In this document: positions 52,601-57,078 of the stretch, piece after piece
Position numbering within the stretch: the stretch's first letter is position 1
How the letters are laid out: every line of letters begins with the position of its first letter
NCBI RefSeq assembly: GCF_000002235.5
Contig: NW_022145605.1
Coordinates: 32,921,774-32,985,773, forward strand
Source: Strongylocentrotus purpuratus
Taxonomy: Eukaryota; Echinodermata; Echinoidea; Camarodonta; Strongylocentrotidae
Direction: 5' to 3'
Length of the DNA stretch: 64,000 nucleotides
Position numbers and translations under genes: made by a program
The notes under the pieces: model-generated
Told to the model about the DNA's origin: nothing
Databases searched by the model: none
Seen by the model: the letters and a program-made list of their open reading frames with translations, nothing else

Positions 52601-55096
52601 CTGGGATGTTTGCACCCACCCCTCCCCCAACCCCCTCTAACCCCAAACTGCTACCAGCGCGCCTTAACGTAATTACGGAAGATCCAAGACACGATGTTCA
52701 GAAACGGGATGATTATTATTATTTTGGTTCATTTATTGTGTAACATTTGCTTAATTATTGGGTTGAACGCGGGTTACAGTAACATACTTCCTCTTCGACG
52801 TAAATTTCAGGTGAATGAAGAACATGATTCATCTCAAGTCAGCCTCGTAATATTCACGTGAATTTCACGCAGATATTTTGACTAAAACTATCACTAACGC
52901 TTCACGTGTTTCTGTGACGCGATAATTTCGTTTATGAAGATGTAATTTCATAATCAAACAAACACGGGAGTATTAGGTTTACAAACCATGGTCTCCAAGG
53001 TAGGGATAATCACGTTATTATAATGGTGATATTGCAGTGACAATTGCGTGATTTAGTGTACGTGTGTTTTAAGTTACCTAGTGCAATAAACGTATTAACA
53101 CATTTACGTAAATGTCAGGTGTTTGAAGAACGTAACTCTCCTCAAGTCGATACCTTGATATTGACGTGATTTTCACGTGGTTTTGTTTATTGGGAGGAAA
53201 GGAAAGAAGAAGGAAGAAAAGAAAAGAAGAAGGAAGAAAAGAAAGGAAGGAAAGAAAGTAGAAGCGTGGGGGTAAGGAATCCGTGTAAATATGGCCCGAA
53301 GGAAACACACACCCTACCACCGTCCCCTGAAACACCCAACATATCATGATAACCCTCACTCCTACCGTCACCCACAATCCACTCACACCTTTGCACAACA
53401 CGAAACACCCTCATTCCCACAACGTCATTCAATTTTCTAAAGGGTTTATTTCAGGAGAAACGATGTCAATTGTCGTACCAGGGCAATTAGTTCCTGGACA
53501 ATCGACCCCTGGAAAATTACTCCCTGGAAAACTACCCCCAAAAGACAATACCCCCTCCCCCCCCCCCGGGACAAAAAGGACAACCACCCCCGAGGAGAAT
53601 TACATCCCCGAAAATTTACCCTCTATTCATTAAAGGGGTAGTCCACCCTGATAATAAGTCTATTTTAACATTTTTTTCGGGGGTAATTGACCTGGGGGGG
53701 GGGGGGGGGGAGGGTGATTGTCCAAGATGACATTATCAGGGGGGGGGGGAGTTTTTCCTGAGCTGATTCTTCGTCTTCGTCTTCTTCTTTAAAAAAAAAA
53801 AAAATTATCATCATCATCATTTCCTTGCTTACTTTCATACAGATCCGGTCTGCACTGCGCCTGCGCAAGAGTCGTATCTTGCCGTTCAATACCTCATTGG
53901 TCGGGGATAATTCGGCTAGGGTAAATAAACGTTCATTTTCTTGTCGTCTCACTATTATATGTTATTTCTATTACATTAATGTTATCTACCTACTTTATAT
54001 GATTCCATTTGTATTCTAACTTGCAACCAGTATTGTAACTTGTTTTGATGATTTATCTTTTTATATTCATTTGTAAATTTATACCAGTGAAAGACAAAGT
54101 TTCCTTAGGATATTATTGATCTATTTCTGTGACCTTTTCGATTGATAAGTAAAGTTCGAAGAAGATATCTATCAAGAATAAATCATATTGTCCCAACATT
54201 CATGAAGAGAAGAAGTGTCCCAACATTCATGAATAGAAGAAGTAAAAAAAAATAAAAATCCCGTTACCTCTTTGAATATGTATCAACATTGTTAATTAAT
54301 TTGACAGTTATGAACAAAAAAACAATCAAACATATTTGATCTCAATTCATGTTAATGTGTTAAATTATTGTTGGACAAAGTCTAATCTTTCTTTATTATT
54401 TTCTGGGTAATTATTTCCCTCTTATGCTCTATTACCCCCTTTTTAAAATAAAGTGGTTGGATTCTCATTATTTATTTTGGTAATCTGCGTTTGGTAATGT
54501 ACATTCTAAACCCACCTACATGCTCAACGATTTCTTTATTACATTGCTCGACAGTACTCATTTGACACTGTCATCTAATAAATATATAAATCTTGGAAAA
54601 TGTCAAAATTCTCACTATTCATTTTCAAAGTGTTAACATTGTCATTAGTTTATATGATTTTATAACTGTTTACGTATCAATTATGTTTCAGTCTTTTATG
54701 TCTCCATCTTTAAATAAAACGTATTATGGTCTGTATTTGTTCAAATTAACAACAAGTTTCAACTTGAGGGCTGCATATTTCTTTGAATAACCAATTCAAT
54801 TCAATCTTTCACAAAAATAATACATGTACCTACTTACAGCTCGGCACAAGCCAGGGTAATGGTAGTACTTTGCAGTCCCCTTAAGCATCCCCTTGGATGG
54901 ATACATGCGCAATGTAGCTTTAACTTTTATTATTTTTATTGTTATTTTGTATTATGATTACATGTATACACCCAATGATCTGCTTCTCTTGTGTTTTTTT
55001 TTAGAGCAACCACTCCAGTAGGGGCAAAGATGTTACGAAATCAACAATCAACACGACGCAAACTGGTATGTTCTCATCCATATAAATCATTATAAC

Positions 55097-55142
<46 letters not shown>

Positions 55143-56606
55143 TAATGATAATGATAATAATAATTCTACTATTACTACTACTAGTACTACTACTATTACT
55201 ACTAATATTAATAATGATAATACCTAGCTATGCAACTAGACTAAAAATAGCTTTTGGTCCACTATCTAACGGCGACTTCCTTAAAGTTATTAAATGCAAA
55301 TGCTGTCAAAAAGTTTGGTTGGTGATTTGTTGATACTAGAAGACATACATGTAAATCAACCTTTTATTTGCCCTGGGCGCCCAATGGCACAGTCACATCT
55401 TTGGCAAGAATGTCGAGTAGCACAAATAAATTATGGGAATCAATACATCAATACCAATGCTCTTTAAAATAATACGATCTGAGTTTGTATTTGATATTCA
55501 ATTGTATCTGTTTCACGATTCCAGCCTATTTGCTGAACTTTTTTCTTATCGTGTTTTGAATAATGATTGAATCAATGAATCATTTGTATGCATTCGTTCC
55601 ACCACATTCGTATTATTATGTATCAATTGAGGGTAGTCATGCTATCAAGCTTTGCTTACTTTGTCAAAATTCTGTTTGATGTTTTCGATTAGTTACTTTA
55701 TTCGACATCATATTCTTTTGAAATGTGTAAAATTTGCAATGTTTTGTTTGTTATATATTTGTAAAAATGGAAAAGAAAAAGAAAATCAAACAGAAATAAA
55801 TAAATCAAATCAAACCAAATCATGATATCCAATCCATCAGTCAACGTTAACAAACTTGGACGGGAGGGGAGGGGAGGGAGGGGGGGGGGGGTGATGATCA
55901 CTTTCTTTTCTATAAATCATAGCGGTATCTATGTATTTTGATTATTCTCGTCATAACTCACCGTATCTTGTCCACATAGGTGTAGGCTTGCATTCCATAA
56001 GTGGCAGTGGTCCAAGTATGGTTGGTGAACCATTACCAGCTGCGTACGTATACATCTCATGTCAATTTATTTCATTTCATTTCATTTCATTATATTTCAT
56101 ACTTTTTTCATTTTATATCGTTCCATTCCGTTCCATTCCATTTAATTTAATTTAATTTGTCATCTAATTTTATTTCCTAAAATTCTGTTTCATGTTATAA
56201 TATTTCATTTCATTCCAATCCATTTTATTCCATTACGTTTCATTGATTTCCTTTTCATTTCAACCAATTTCGATTTATTTAATTCTACATCTATCCCATA
56301 ATTTTGATCTAACATTAAGAATTTTCAAAGATAACAATCGTTTTTACAAATATGCATTCTCAATGAAGTGAAATGAAATGAATTTGTTTTCCCATGCATT
56401 TTCAATGAAGTGCTTATAATTTTTTTTGTTCTCCACGCATTATCAATTGATGTGAAATGAAATGAGAGATTTTTCTTTGGGGATAGTGAGGACTTATACC
56501 GGTATTTACATTTTAAAACGATCACGCTCAAGTATCCTTTGTTCATCGTTTATTTTGAAATAATTGCGTGATTTCTCTCTGCCTTTTTCTTTCATACAGG
56601 CAATGA
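18051..56606 (+). CDS. SRCR-LamG adhesion GPCR (28-exon gene model)
   Basis: I joined 28 exons whose reading phases match at every junction, giving about 1,244 codons from the first SRCR exon. Domain order in this numbering: SRCR1 1-107, SRCR2 108-207, SRCR3 208-316, Ser/Thr-rich basic linker 317-410, laminin-G/pentraxin-like domain 411-648, GAIN and GPS 649-928, seven helices 929-1175, short tail. By family knowledge it is a plasma-membrane receptor that cuts itself at the GPS, leaving a ligand-binding N-terminal fragment bound to a seven-helix fragment with a tethered agonist. The GPS keeps CSCNHMTSFAILM, and helix 3 keeps the adhesion-class signature AALLHFFFLAVISWMFVQG. The first exon with the signal peptide is unsettled (8629 or upstream, or a start at 24890), and the last exon is tentative. 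Ligand and pathway are unknown. Confidence 0.8.
18381..18929. mobile_element. TTAA-bounded miniature transposon, family B (copy 2)
   Basis: TTAAAGGGAAAGTCCACCC at the left and its complement at the right; 549 bp. It starts nine bases after the end of the SRCR1 exon, just past the splice donor. Confidence 0.85.
18930..19457. other. intron remainder between SRCR1 and SRCR2
   Basis: AT-rich with no other feature. It ends in the acceptor AACCTGCAG. Confidence 0.5.
19458..19757 (+). CDS. receptor exon: SRCR domain 2 (lacks one disulfide pair)
   Basis: Phase 1 to phase 1, 100 codons. SRCR features are AEATVCCRSLGY, TMSCTGEE, ALNCHIR and PEVSC. The usual cysteine before the tryptophan segment is replaced (IVYQDE), and the late cysteine that normally pairs with it is also absent, so the C2-C7 bridge is lost as a pair. 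Donor GTAAGT. Confidence 0.85.
19803..20225. repeat. 94-bp tandem repeat, four units
   Basis: Units begin CCTCTAGCGCCATCTC at 19821, 19915, 20009 and 20103, with a partial fifth at 20197. They are nearly identical. A single diverged unit lies at 24508-24625, so this is a local amplification within a dispersed element. Confidence 0.9.
20226..20908. mobile_element. TTAA-bounded element, family A relative, carrying an hAT insertion
   Basis: TTAAAGATAAAGGTGAGTTC at the left, mirrored by GAACTCACCTTCATCTTTAA at the right. The outer parts resemble the family A copy at 44487-44879. The middle is displaced by the hAT-like element at 20428-20723. Confidence 0.75.
20428..20723. mobile_element. hAT-like element with poly-G/poly-C tracts (copy 1)
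   Basis: Ends CAGGCGCGTACGCAGG and its near complement, flanked by a perfect 8-bp duplication GTCGGGGC. Inside are long homopolymers: G runs, about 26 T and about 39 C. An 8-bp duplication and CAG ends are hAT hallmarks. No transposase is present. Confidence 0.85.
20909..21854. other. intron, no exon seen
   Basis: The start (to about 20970) matches 24797-24845 around GATGGCGCTGTGCAAT. The rest is unremarkable AT-rich DNA. Confidence 0.4.
21855..22140. mobile_element. hAT-like poly-G element (copy 2), left end missing
   Basis: The right end CCCCCTGCGTACGCGCCTG and internal phrases (TAAGAGGACAC, TTTGACATTTTG, AGGTCAGCCA) match the other copies. The left terminus is not found. Confidence 0.7.
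22460..22850. repeat. CTACGC-rich cluster
   Basis: More than a dozen CTACGC or GCGTAG motifs occur in both orientations at irregular spacing within 390 bp. It is neither a simple tandem repeat nor a recognised element, and may be the subterminal region of a decayed DNA transposon. Confidence 0.5.
22851..23568. other. intron, no exon seen
   Basis: Short TA repeat near 23000. No coding signal is seen. Confidence 0.4.
23577..23929. mobile_element. hAT-like element with poly-G/poly-C tracts (copy 3)
   Basis: Perfect 8-bp duplication ATTGTCAG on both sides (23569-23576 and 23930-23937) and ends CAGGCGCGTACGCAGG. It contains an uninterrupted G run of about 43 bases (23670-23712), a long A run and C runs. 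Confidence 0.9.
23964..24445. mobile_element. Tc1/mariner-like element (copy 2), right end lost
   Basis: TA then CAGTGCGTCCCGAAACG, with internal sequence collinear with 8772-9382, including the inner palindrome and GGTGTCATATGAAAGG. The right inverted repeat is absent. Confidence 0.75.
24508..24845. repeat. dispersed element related to 19803-20970
   Basis: It shares CTACCACAAAACCCC-like and TCAGCTGTAGCAGTAT phrases at the left and GATGGCGCTGTGCAAT at the right with 19803-20970. CCATCTCA and TGAGATGG near the two ends are inverted. It carries one unit where the other copy carries four. Confidence 0.6.
24945..25089 (+). CDS. receptor exon: SRCR domain 3, first half
   Basis: Phase 1 in, phase 2 out. 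It follows a good acceptor (CACTACTGCAG) and ends at GTAAGT. It encodes GILLLDEDF ... SEEGARVLC, the first half of an SRCR domain. The sequence immediately upstream is also open from an ATG at 24890 and would encode a convincing signal peptide (MQAISFMIILILSWFTTAA), so an alternative gene start here is possible. Confidence 0.75.
25090..25544. other. intron inside SRCR domain 3
   Basis: Contains a T-run then G-run (25313-25338). No other exon is seen. Confidence 0.5.
25545..25726 (+). CDS. receptor exon: SRCR domain 3, second half
   Basis: Phase 2 in, phase 1 out, 60 full codons. Together with the previous exon it gives ARVLCMKMGFADV, then VDLTCNDED, WECEQS and ISLVCRP, a clear SRCR spacing with only four of the six cysteines (C2 and C7 absent, as in SRCR2). 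The donor GTACGT runs directly into a (TTA)n repeat. Confidence 0.8.
25731..25805. repeat. (TTA)n tail of the reverse LINE
   Basis: About 24 uninterrupted TAT/TTA triplets begin four bases into the intron. Read on the minus strand they form the (TAA)n tail of the LINE at 25806-26778. Confidence 0.85.
25806..26778 (-). mobile_element. 5'-truncated non-LTR retrotransposon (LINE), reverse orientation
   Basis: An open frame of 232 codons (26778 to 26080) encodes the end of a reverse transcriptase and the C-terminal thumb region: FVGIYIDQHLTWKPHI, VGVLYRLRQFVPRRVLLLLY, HMTYGIEVWG, LPLSVREKAS. This is a common layout in CR1/jockey/Rex-type LINEs. A 270-bp 3' untranslated part and a triplet tail follow. 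The frame is uninterrupted, so the insertion is fairly young. Endonuclease and most of the polymerase are missing. Confidence 0.85.
26779..27468. other. intron, no exon seen
   Basis: AT-rich with an ATT-rich patch (27180-27265). It ends in the acceptor ACTTGCCAG. Confidence 0.4.
27469..27750 (+). CDS. receptor exon: Ser/Thr-rich basic linker
   Basis: Phase 1 to phase 1, 94 codons. No domain is recognised. It contains DHWTMERVLDPIP, a Thr run (STTTTTIGPP) and a strongly basic patch LRRKVKRRSSS that matches a furin-type cleavage site, then two cysteines (RTCTIHG, LLNCDV). It joins the SRCR module to the LamG-like module. Confidence 0.75.
27783..28010. mobile_element. hAT-like element, relative of 17117-17548
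   Basis: Left end ACTGTTGTATTTCCCTTGCG and right region GGCACCTAAAGGGCA match the ends of the 17117 element in the opposite order. Both copies contain ACCGACCGACC-like phrases. The outermost bases are diverged. Confidence 0.5.
28064..28151. mobile_element. small foldback
   Basis: CGTAAAATGCCAAAA is mirrored by TTTTGGCATTTTACG, and GGTCAATA by TATTGACC. Confidence 0.7.
28334..28457. mobile_element. small foldback
   Basis: TATAGTTGTTTTTATA is mirrored by TATAAAAACAACTATA. Inside, GGTTACACGATCGTGCTATC is mirrored by GATAGCACGATCATGTAACC. Confidence 0.8.
28560..28969. other. GC-rich block, probably transposon debris
   Basis: This block is markedly GC-richer than its surroundings, with repeated CCGACCGAT and GTTGGTCCAGC phrases and the end-like TGTGTGACCGGGCCTT. 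Overlapping open frames on both strands lack domain or splice support. Confidence 0.4.
28970..30117. mobile_element. TTAA-bounded family B-type element, interrupted
   Basis: TTAAAGCCCAAGTCCACTC at the left and GAGTGGACTTATCCTTTAA at the right, with inner phrases CAATTTGTRTTG and ATAACTTTCTTATTAG. A family A element (29188-29560) is nested in it. Confidence 0.75.
29188..29560. mobile_element. TTAA-bounded miniature transposon, family A (copy 2)
   Basis: TTAAAGGTAAAGACCAG ends, 373 bp, collinear with 1424-1830 apart from small indels. It is nested in the family B-type element. Confidence 0.85.
30411..31571. mobile_element. large foldback complex with interleaved inverted repeats
   Basis: Arms at about 30475-30989 and 31128-31571 are inverted copies (for example GACGCCGCTTCTACTACGAT near 30494, mirrored near 31540). 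A second pair (CAGCTCTGCGAC at about 30430 and GTCGCAGAGCTGTGTG at about 31058) is interleaved, its right arm lying in the loop of the first. No transposase frame is seen. Confidence 0.8.
31572..33112. other. intron, no exon seen
   Basis: C-rich patch 31600-31800, G-run at 31986-31996, and a possible LINE tail with tandem TTGAA near 32785-32799. T-rich from 32940 to 33070. No exon is recognised. Confidence 0.4.
33113..33236. mobile_element. foldback next to a receptor exon
   Basis: GAGGTACTGGTTAAACTATG is mirrored by CATAGCTTTAACCAGAACCTC-like sequence around a GGGGCTGCGCCCC core. It ends 56 bp before the LamG exon at 33293. Confidence 0.7.
33293..33522 (+). CDS. receptor exon: LamG/pentraxin-like domain, part 1
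   Basis: Phase 1 in, phase 0 out. It encodes GDAILGASAASVFLTFPG, then CAEDMCPEGFALAYWFTLP, the strand that in LamG-3/pentraxin folds reads like 'sFTisfWvk'. Acceptor TTTACAG, donor TCG|GTGTAC. Confidence 0.75.
33523..34876. other. intron, no exon seen
   Basis: T-run then G-run at 33877-33912. No supported exon is found. Confidence 0.45.
34877..35105 (+). CDS. receptor exon: LamG/pentraxin-like domain, part 2
   Basis: Phase 0 in, phase 1 out. It ends with ENGCRNLIWNHVTLNIRR, equivalent to the 'W-H-vaLt' core of LamG domains. Acceptor CTGCAG, donor GTAGAC. Confidence 0.75.
35492..35609. mobile_element. foldback element, GGGCCCCGTCT family (copy 2)
   Basis: GGGCCCCGTCTAATCAAGAG is mirrored by CTCTTTATGAGACGGGGCCC. 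It carries the same TTGCGATTGAT subterminal phrase as 9935-10093. Confidence 0.8.
35875..36407. mobile_element. TTAA-bounded miniature transposon, family B (copy 3)
   Basis: Degenerate TTAA ends; the internal sequence is collinear with 18381-18929 (GTGAAAGTTTGAGC, CACAAATTGGCA, TTGCCAATTTGTGTTTGATT). Confidence 0.7.
36620..36962. repeat. (ATC/ATT)n microsatellite abutting a splice acceptor
   Basis: About 340 bp of imperfect ATC/ATT/ATA triplets end 27 bp before the exon at 36990. Confidence 0.9.
36990..37244 (+). CDS. receptor exon: LamG/pentraxin-like domain, part 3
   Basis: Phase 1 to phase 1, 85 codons. CELYINGE and DTGLDEVGLWRRPLDQSEV are the typical closing strands of LamG-3/pentraxin domains ('iDEvriynRaLs..Ei'). 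It then runs into a hinge with NFTKIPLW. Acceptor AATTCAG, donor GTGAGT. Confidence 0.82.
37480..37815 (-). mobile_element. Penelope-like element terminal fragment
   Basis: The phrase TTTACGGTACACCATGTGTA and the closing GACGTTTCGGACAG ... CTGTCCGTCTTCAGG block look like the terminal repeats of Penelope-like retroelements, a group known to carry hammerhead ribozyme motifs. An (ATC)n run follows. No reverse-transcriptase segment is seen, and the family call is from memory of such ends. Confidence 0.45.
37751..37807 (-). ncRNA. hammerhead-ribozyme-like motif
   Basis: Read on the minus strand: CTGAAGA, a 7-bp helix CGGACAG/CTGTCCG with a five-base loop, then the AAAC-GTC segment with almost no helix III. 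Helix I is made of inner ACTC/GAGT and outer GAGTA/TACTC pairs around an internal loop. The core CUGANGA and GAAAC-GUC fit a type I hammerhead, except that the base after CUGAAGA is C, so one spare base lies between the core and helix II if G12 is kept unpaired. Activity is unproven. Confidence 0.45.
38097..38137 (+). CDS. receptor exon: short Cys motif, GAIN entry
   Basis: 41 bp, phase 1 in, phase 0 out, encoding ERTRNCPCEEATAM. Acceptor AATTGCAG, donor GTAAGA. It links LamG to the GAIN region. Confidence 0.65.
38520..38590. repeat. (GAT)n microsatellite
   Basis: About 70 bp of GAT/ATG triplets within an intron. Confidence 0.85.
38799..38939 (+). CDS. receptor exon: GAIN region helix segment
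   Basis: Phase 0 to phase 0, 47 codons, amphipathic (DLVEQIQDEEAVASTDL ... EVLSSVVNSTDF), as in the helical subdomain A of GAIN domains. Acceptor TTTTTCAG, donor GTATAT. Confidence 0.78.
39129..39183. repeat. (GAA/GAG)n tract
   Basis: AGA and GGA triplets over about 55 bp within an intron. Confidence 0.8.
39820..39867 (+). CDS. receptor exon: GAIN region, 16 codons
   Basis: Phase 0 to phase 0, encoding SSLDTISTVIQISVRK. Acceptor CTGGGCAG, donor GTAAGC. It is short but in phase on both sides. Confidence 0.65.
40070..40173 (-). mobile_element. tRNA-derived SINE, second family (copy 2)
   Basis: On the minus strand: A-box-like TGGTATAGTGGTTAA and B-box-like GGGTTCGAGTCCC. It shares TGTGGATTAATGT with 12480-12658. 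Confidence 0.65.
40255..40387 (+). CDS. receptor exon: GAIN region
   Basis: Phase 0 in, phase 1 out, 44 codons. MDSAVDFLQVGHNILGSLEA continues the helical part of the GAIN domain. Acceptor TTTCCCTAG, donor GTAGGG. Confidence 0.78.
40500..40935. repeat. AAT/ATG-rich microsatellite patches
   Basis: Two patches (about 40500-40630 and 40777-40935) of imperfect AAT and ATG triplets. The open frames they create on both strands are artefacts. Confidence 0.8.
41452..41565 (+). CDS. receptor exon: GAIN region
   Basis: Phase 1 to phase 1, 38 codons (IITAPTETGADFIYRSDETG ... VRISSKNLKQ). The beta-rich start is consistent with GAIN subdomain B. Acceptor ACCTGACAG, donor GTAAAA. Confidence 0.72.
41617..41830. 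mobile_element. family A element, right end lost
   Basis: It begins TTAAAGACAGATTTGACTTC followed by TGGTCATGCGA, as in other family A copies. The right terminus is not found. Confidence 0.5.
41831..42581. other. intron, no exon seen
   Basis: No feature beyond AT-rich DNA. The acceptor CATTTTAG closes it. Confidence 0.45.
42582..42657 (+). CDS. receptor exon: GAIN region
   Basis: Phase 1 in, phase 2 out. SRVSIALLKGSTASFLPQTL. Donor GTAAGT. Confidence 0.7.
43104..43429. mobile_element. hAT-like poly-G element (copy 4), inverted
   Basis: CAGGCGCGTACGTAGG at the left and CCTGCGTACGCGCCTG at the right. The flanks ATGGTGTC and ATGGCATC are an imperfect 8-bp duplication. The internal order is reversed relative to copy 3, with G and C runs. 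Confidence 0.8.
43640..43738 (+). mobile_element. LINE or SINE 3' tail
   Basis: AAGCGCTATATAAATGTAAT followed by (TTA)n is a typical 3' terminus of CR1/L2-like retroelements. Confidence 0.5.
43857..43968 (+). CDS. receptor exon: GAIN region
   Basis: Phase 2 in, phase 0 out. KSNVTSQVLNLQTTGFDVTS and ENITFTIPH resemble GAIN strands ('i.F.ip'). Acceptor TTTCTAG. The donor GTTCGT is non-ideal, so the exact end is less sure. Confidence 0.7.
44397..44449 (+). CDS. receptor exon: start of GPS
   Basis: Phase 0 in, phase 2 out. TTKPENASFVCSFYDPA provides the first GPS cysteine. Acceptor TTTGCAG, donor GTAAGT. Confidence 0.8.
44487..44879. mobile_element. TTAA-bounded miniature transposon, family A relative (copy 4)
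   Basis: TTAAAGATAAACTCCAGTTC at the left and its near complement at the right, 393 bp. The inner sequence matches the outer parts of 20226-20908. Confidence 0.8.
44880..45247. other. intron stretch
   Basis: Contains TAACGCGCTTTTACAAAGT at about 45128, a phrase like those near LINE/SINE tails. Nothing else is seen. Confidence 0.4.
45248..45455. repeat. (GAA)n-rich microsatellite
   Basis: About 200 bp of GAA/GAG triplets. The Ser- and Phe-rich minus-strand frames here are artefacts. Confidence 0.9.
45522..45642 (+). CDS. receptor exon: GPS cleavage site and tethered agonist
   Basis: Phase 2 in, phase 0 out. It encodes SNEGCIRV ... TTCSCNHMTSFAILMAV. Together with CSFYDP from the previous exon it gives all four GPS cysteines. 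The cut would fall between Met and Thr of HM|T, leaving TSFAILMAV as the agonist stalk. Known receptors mostly have HL|T, so Met is a conservative variant. Confidence 0.9.
45643..46194. other. intron before helix 1
   Basis: AT-rich with no other feature. Confidence 0.5.
46195..46298 (+). CDS. receptor exon: transmembrane helix 1
   Basis: Phase 0 in, phase 2 out. ALDVISYIGCGLSIIALIFS then LIVLGVTR is a single hydrophobic helix. Donor GTAAGA. Confidence 0.85.
46618..46720 (+). CDS. receptor exon: helix 2
   Basis: Phase 2 in, phase 0 out. RILTNQCVAMLLAQSLFISL matches the adhesion-class helix 2 pattern. Acceptor TTTCAG, donor GTATGT. Confidence 0.85.
47112..47262 (+). CDS. receptor exon: helix 3 and start of helix 4
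   Basis: Phase 0 in, phase 1 out. The adhesion-class signature CKVVAALLHFFFLAVISWMF is followed by VQGVYIYSK and then KYFIIVGWG. Acceptor TTGAACAG, donor GTGAGT. The 3' half of this exon is copied twice, in decayed form, in the following intron. Confidence 0.9.
47500..47960. repeat. two decayed tandem copies of exon-3' half plus intron start
   Basis: Copies at about 47509-47755 and 47816-47960 carry lines like TTACACAGATTCATCG and GGCTCACATTCGCACTC, matching the real exon (TTACACAAAGG, GAGTTCACACTCG). The intron phrase TTCAAGGAGCCATTTGTGTA recurs at 47350 and 47693. Long G runs have grown inside both copies, and no coding frame is kept. Confidence 0.8.
48273..48339 (+). CDS. receptor exon: helix 4 and second loop
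   Basis: Phase 1 in, phase 2 out. VPCVIVGATAAININFYG. Acceptor TTCTAG, donor GTAAGT. Confidence 0.82.
48340..49248. other. intron, half foldback only
   Basis: At 48421-48552, GGGACCCGTTTCACAAAGCC resembles foldback ends elsewhere, but no mirrored arm is found. Nothing else is seen. Confidence 0.4.
49249..49315 (+). CDS. receptor exon: second loop Cys-Trp and helix 5
   Basis: Phase 2 in, phase 0 out. CWLNKKNGGIWIFVVPALII matches the adhesion-class 'CWls...WaF.gPv' signature. Confidence 0.87.
49316..50182. other. intron, no exon seen
   Basis: A T-run of about 36 bp at 49630-49665 and an open stretch at 49728-50009 without domain or splice support. Confidence 0.45.
50183..50268 (+). CDS. receptor exon: helix 5 end and third loop
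   Basis: Phase 0 in, phase 2 out. MNCVVMILTVKVLRSVKVFQ then NKTDKEKIK, a basic cytoplasmic loop. Donor GTAAGT. Confidence 0.85.
50533..50695 (+). CDS. receptor exon: helices 6 and 7
   Basis: Phase 2 in, phase 0 out. KAMIVILPILGVTWLTGVLV is helix 6 (family 'lPLLGlTWifG'), and VFAISNAFQGVLIFIMQ is helix 7 (family 'lNslQGvfIF'). Confidence 0.92.
50696..51369. other. intron, no exon seen
   Basis: No feature recognised before the tandem repeat. Confidence 0.4.
51370..51960. repeat. ~134-bp minisatellite with inner palindromes
   Basis: About four units. AAATTAGTAAT recurs near 51508, 51643 and 51776, and each unit has the palindrome-like GGTGTCTTAAAACACC and the phrase AGTTCCGCGGTGATGATC. Confidence 0.85.
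51965..52590. repeat. ACCAGTTG-rich degenerate repeats
   Basis: ACCAGTTGATAACTG-like phrases recur at about 51970, 52006 and 52044, and again at 52480-52580 in looser form. Confidence 0.55.
52591..53842. other. intron, no exon seen
   Basis: GGAAAGAAA-rich patch 53190-53260, C/G runs near 53555 and 53695, and a short family B fragment at 53630-53670 (TTAAAGGGGTAGTCCACCC-like left end only). Confidence 0.5.
53843..53920 (+). CDS. receptor exon: cytoplasmic tail, part 1
   Basis: Phase 0 to phase 0. IRSALRLRKSRILPFNTSL, a basic segment right after helix 7. Acceptor TCATACAG, donor GTAAAT. Confidence 0.75.
53921..55004. other. intron, no exon seen
   Basis: AT-rich. CAATTCAATTCAATC near 54792-54806 may be a retroelement tail. 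Confidence 0.4.
55005..55065 (+). CDS. receptor exon: cytoplasmic tail, part 2
   Basis: Phase 0 in, phase 1 out. SNHSSRGKDVTKSTINTTQT, Ser/Thr-rich. Acceptor after a T-run (TTTTAG), donor GTATGT. Confidence 0.7.
55098..55225. repeat. (AAT)n/(ACT)n microsatellite
   Basis: Pure AAT triplets (about 55098-55138) grade into ATT/ACT triplets. Confidence 0.9.
55980..56043 (+). CDS. receptor exon: cytoplasmic tail, part 3
   Basis: Phase 1 in, phase 2 out with donor GTACGT. SISGSGPSMVGEPLPAA. An alternative donor four bases downstream (GTATAC) is possible. Confidence 0.6.
56063..56280. repeat. degenerate ATTTC pentamer array
   Basis: ATTTC/ATTCC/ATTTA pentamers from 56063 to about 56160, with looser copies beyond. 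Confidence 0.8.
56600..56606 (+). CDS. tentative last coding bases of the receptor
   Basis: After the acceptor CATACAG, the phase-2 frame reads one Ala, one Gln and stops at TGA (56604-56606). If the alternative upstream donor is used, the tail is slightly different. Confidence 0.45.
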
Positions 56607-57072
56607 GGTGGATCCATTTAATATAGTTTCTGCTCATCGTGACGGATATGCTGAAATTCGCAATAATTTCATCCATTTCTTAGTATTTTGGATGTTTTTT
56701 AAACACGTTTATTTGTAAGGATGGTATACGCATTATTACGTATATACCTGTAAGAATGGTCGTTTCCTTATTTTGATATTATGATGGAGCACACATGAAA
56801 CAAGTGCATAATGTTGTTATATTGTTATTTTAATTATAATTTATTTATTTAACATACTCGAATGGATACAGAAAATGAATGATAAAACAAAATAAGCATA
56901 TTACATCTGGAAACAATATTATAAACATCGAAATAGTTCTTATAGCTTTTACAGTTTAAACATTATTGAAGGTAGGTCTTTTTCTTTGTCAGGTGTAAAA
57001 ATGAGGTTTGTATTGAAAAGCACGGTTCGTAAAGGTAAGCCCGTCTTAATCTTATTTGTATTCAAGTACTTG

Positions 57073-57078
57073 AATAAA
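57073..57078 (+). promoter_or_regulatory. candidate poly(A) signal
   Basis: AATAAA about 470 bp after the proposed receptor stop codon, the first plausible signal in that direction. Confidence 0.4.
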
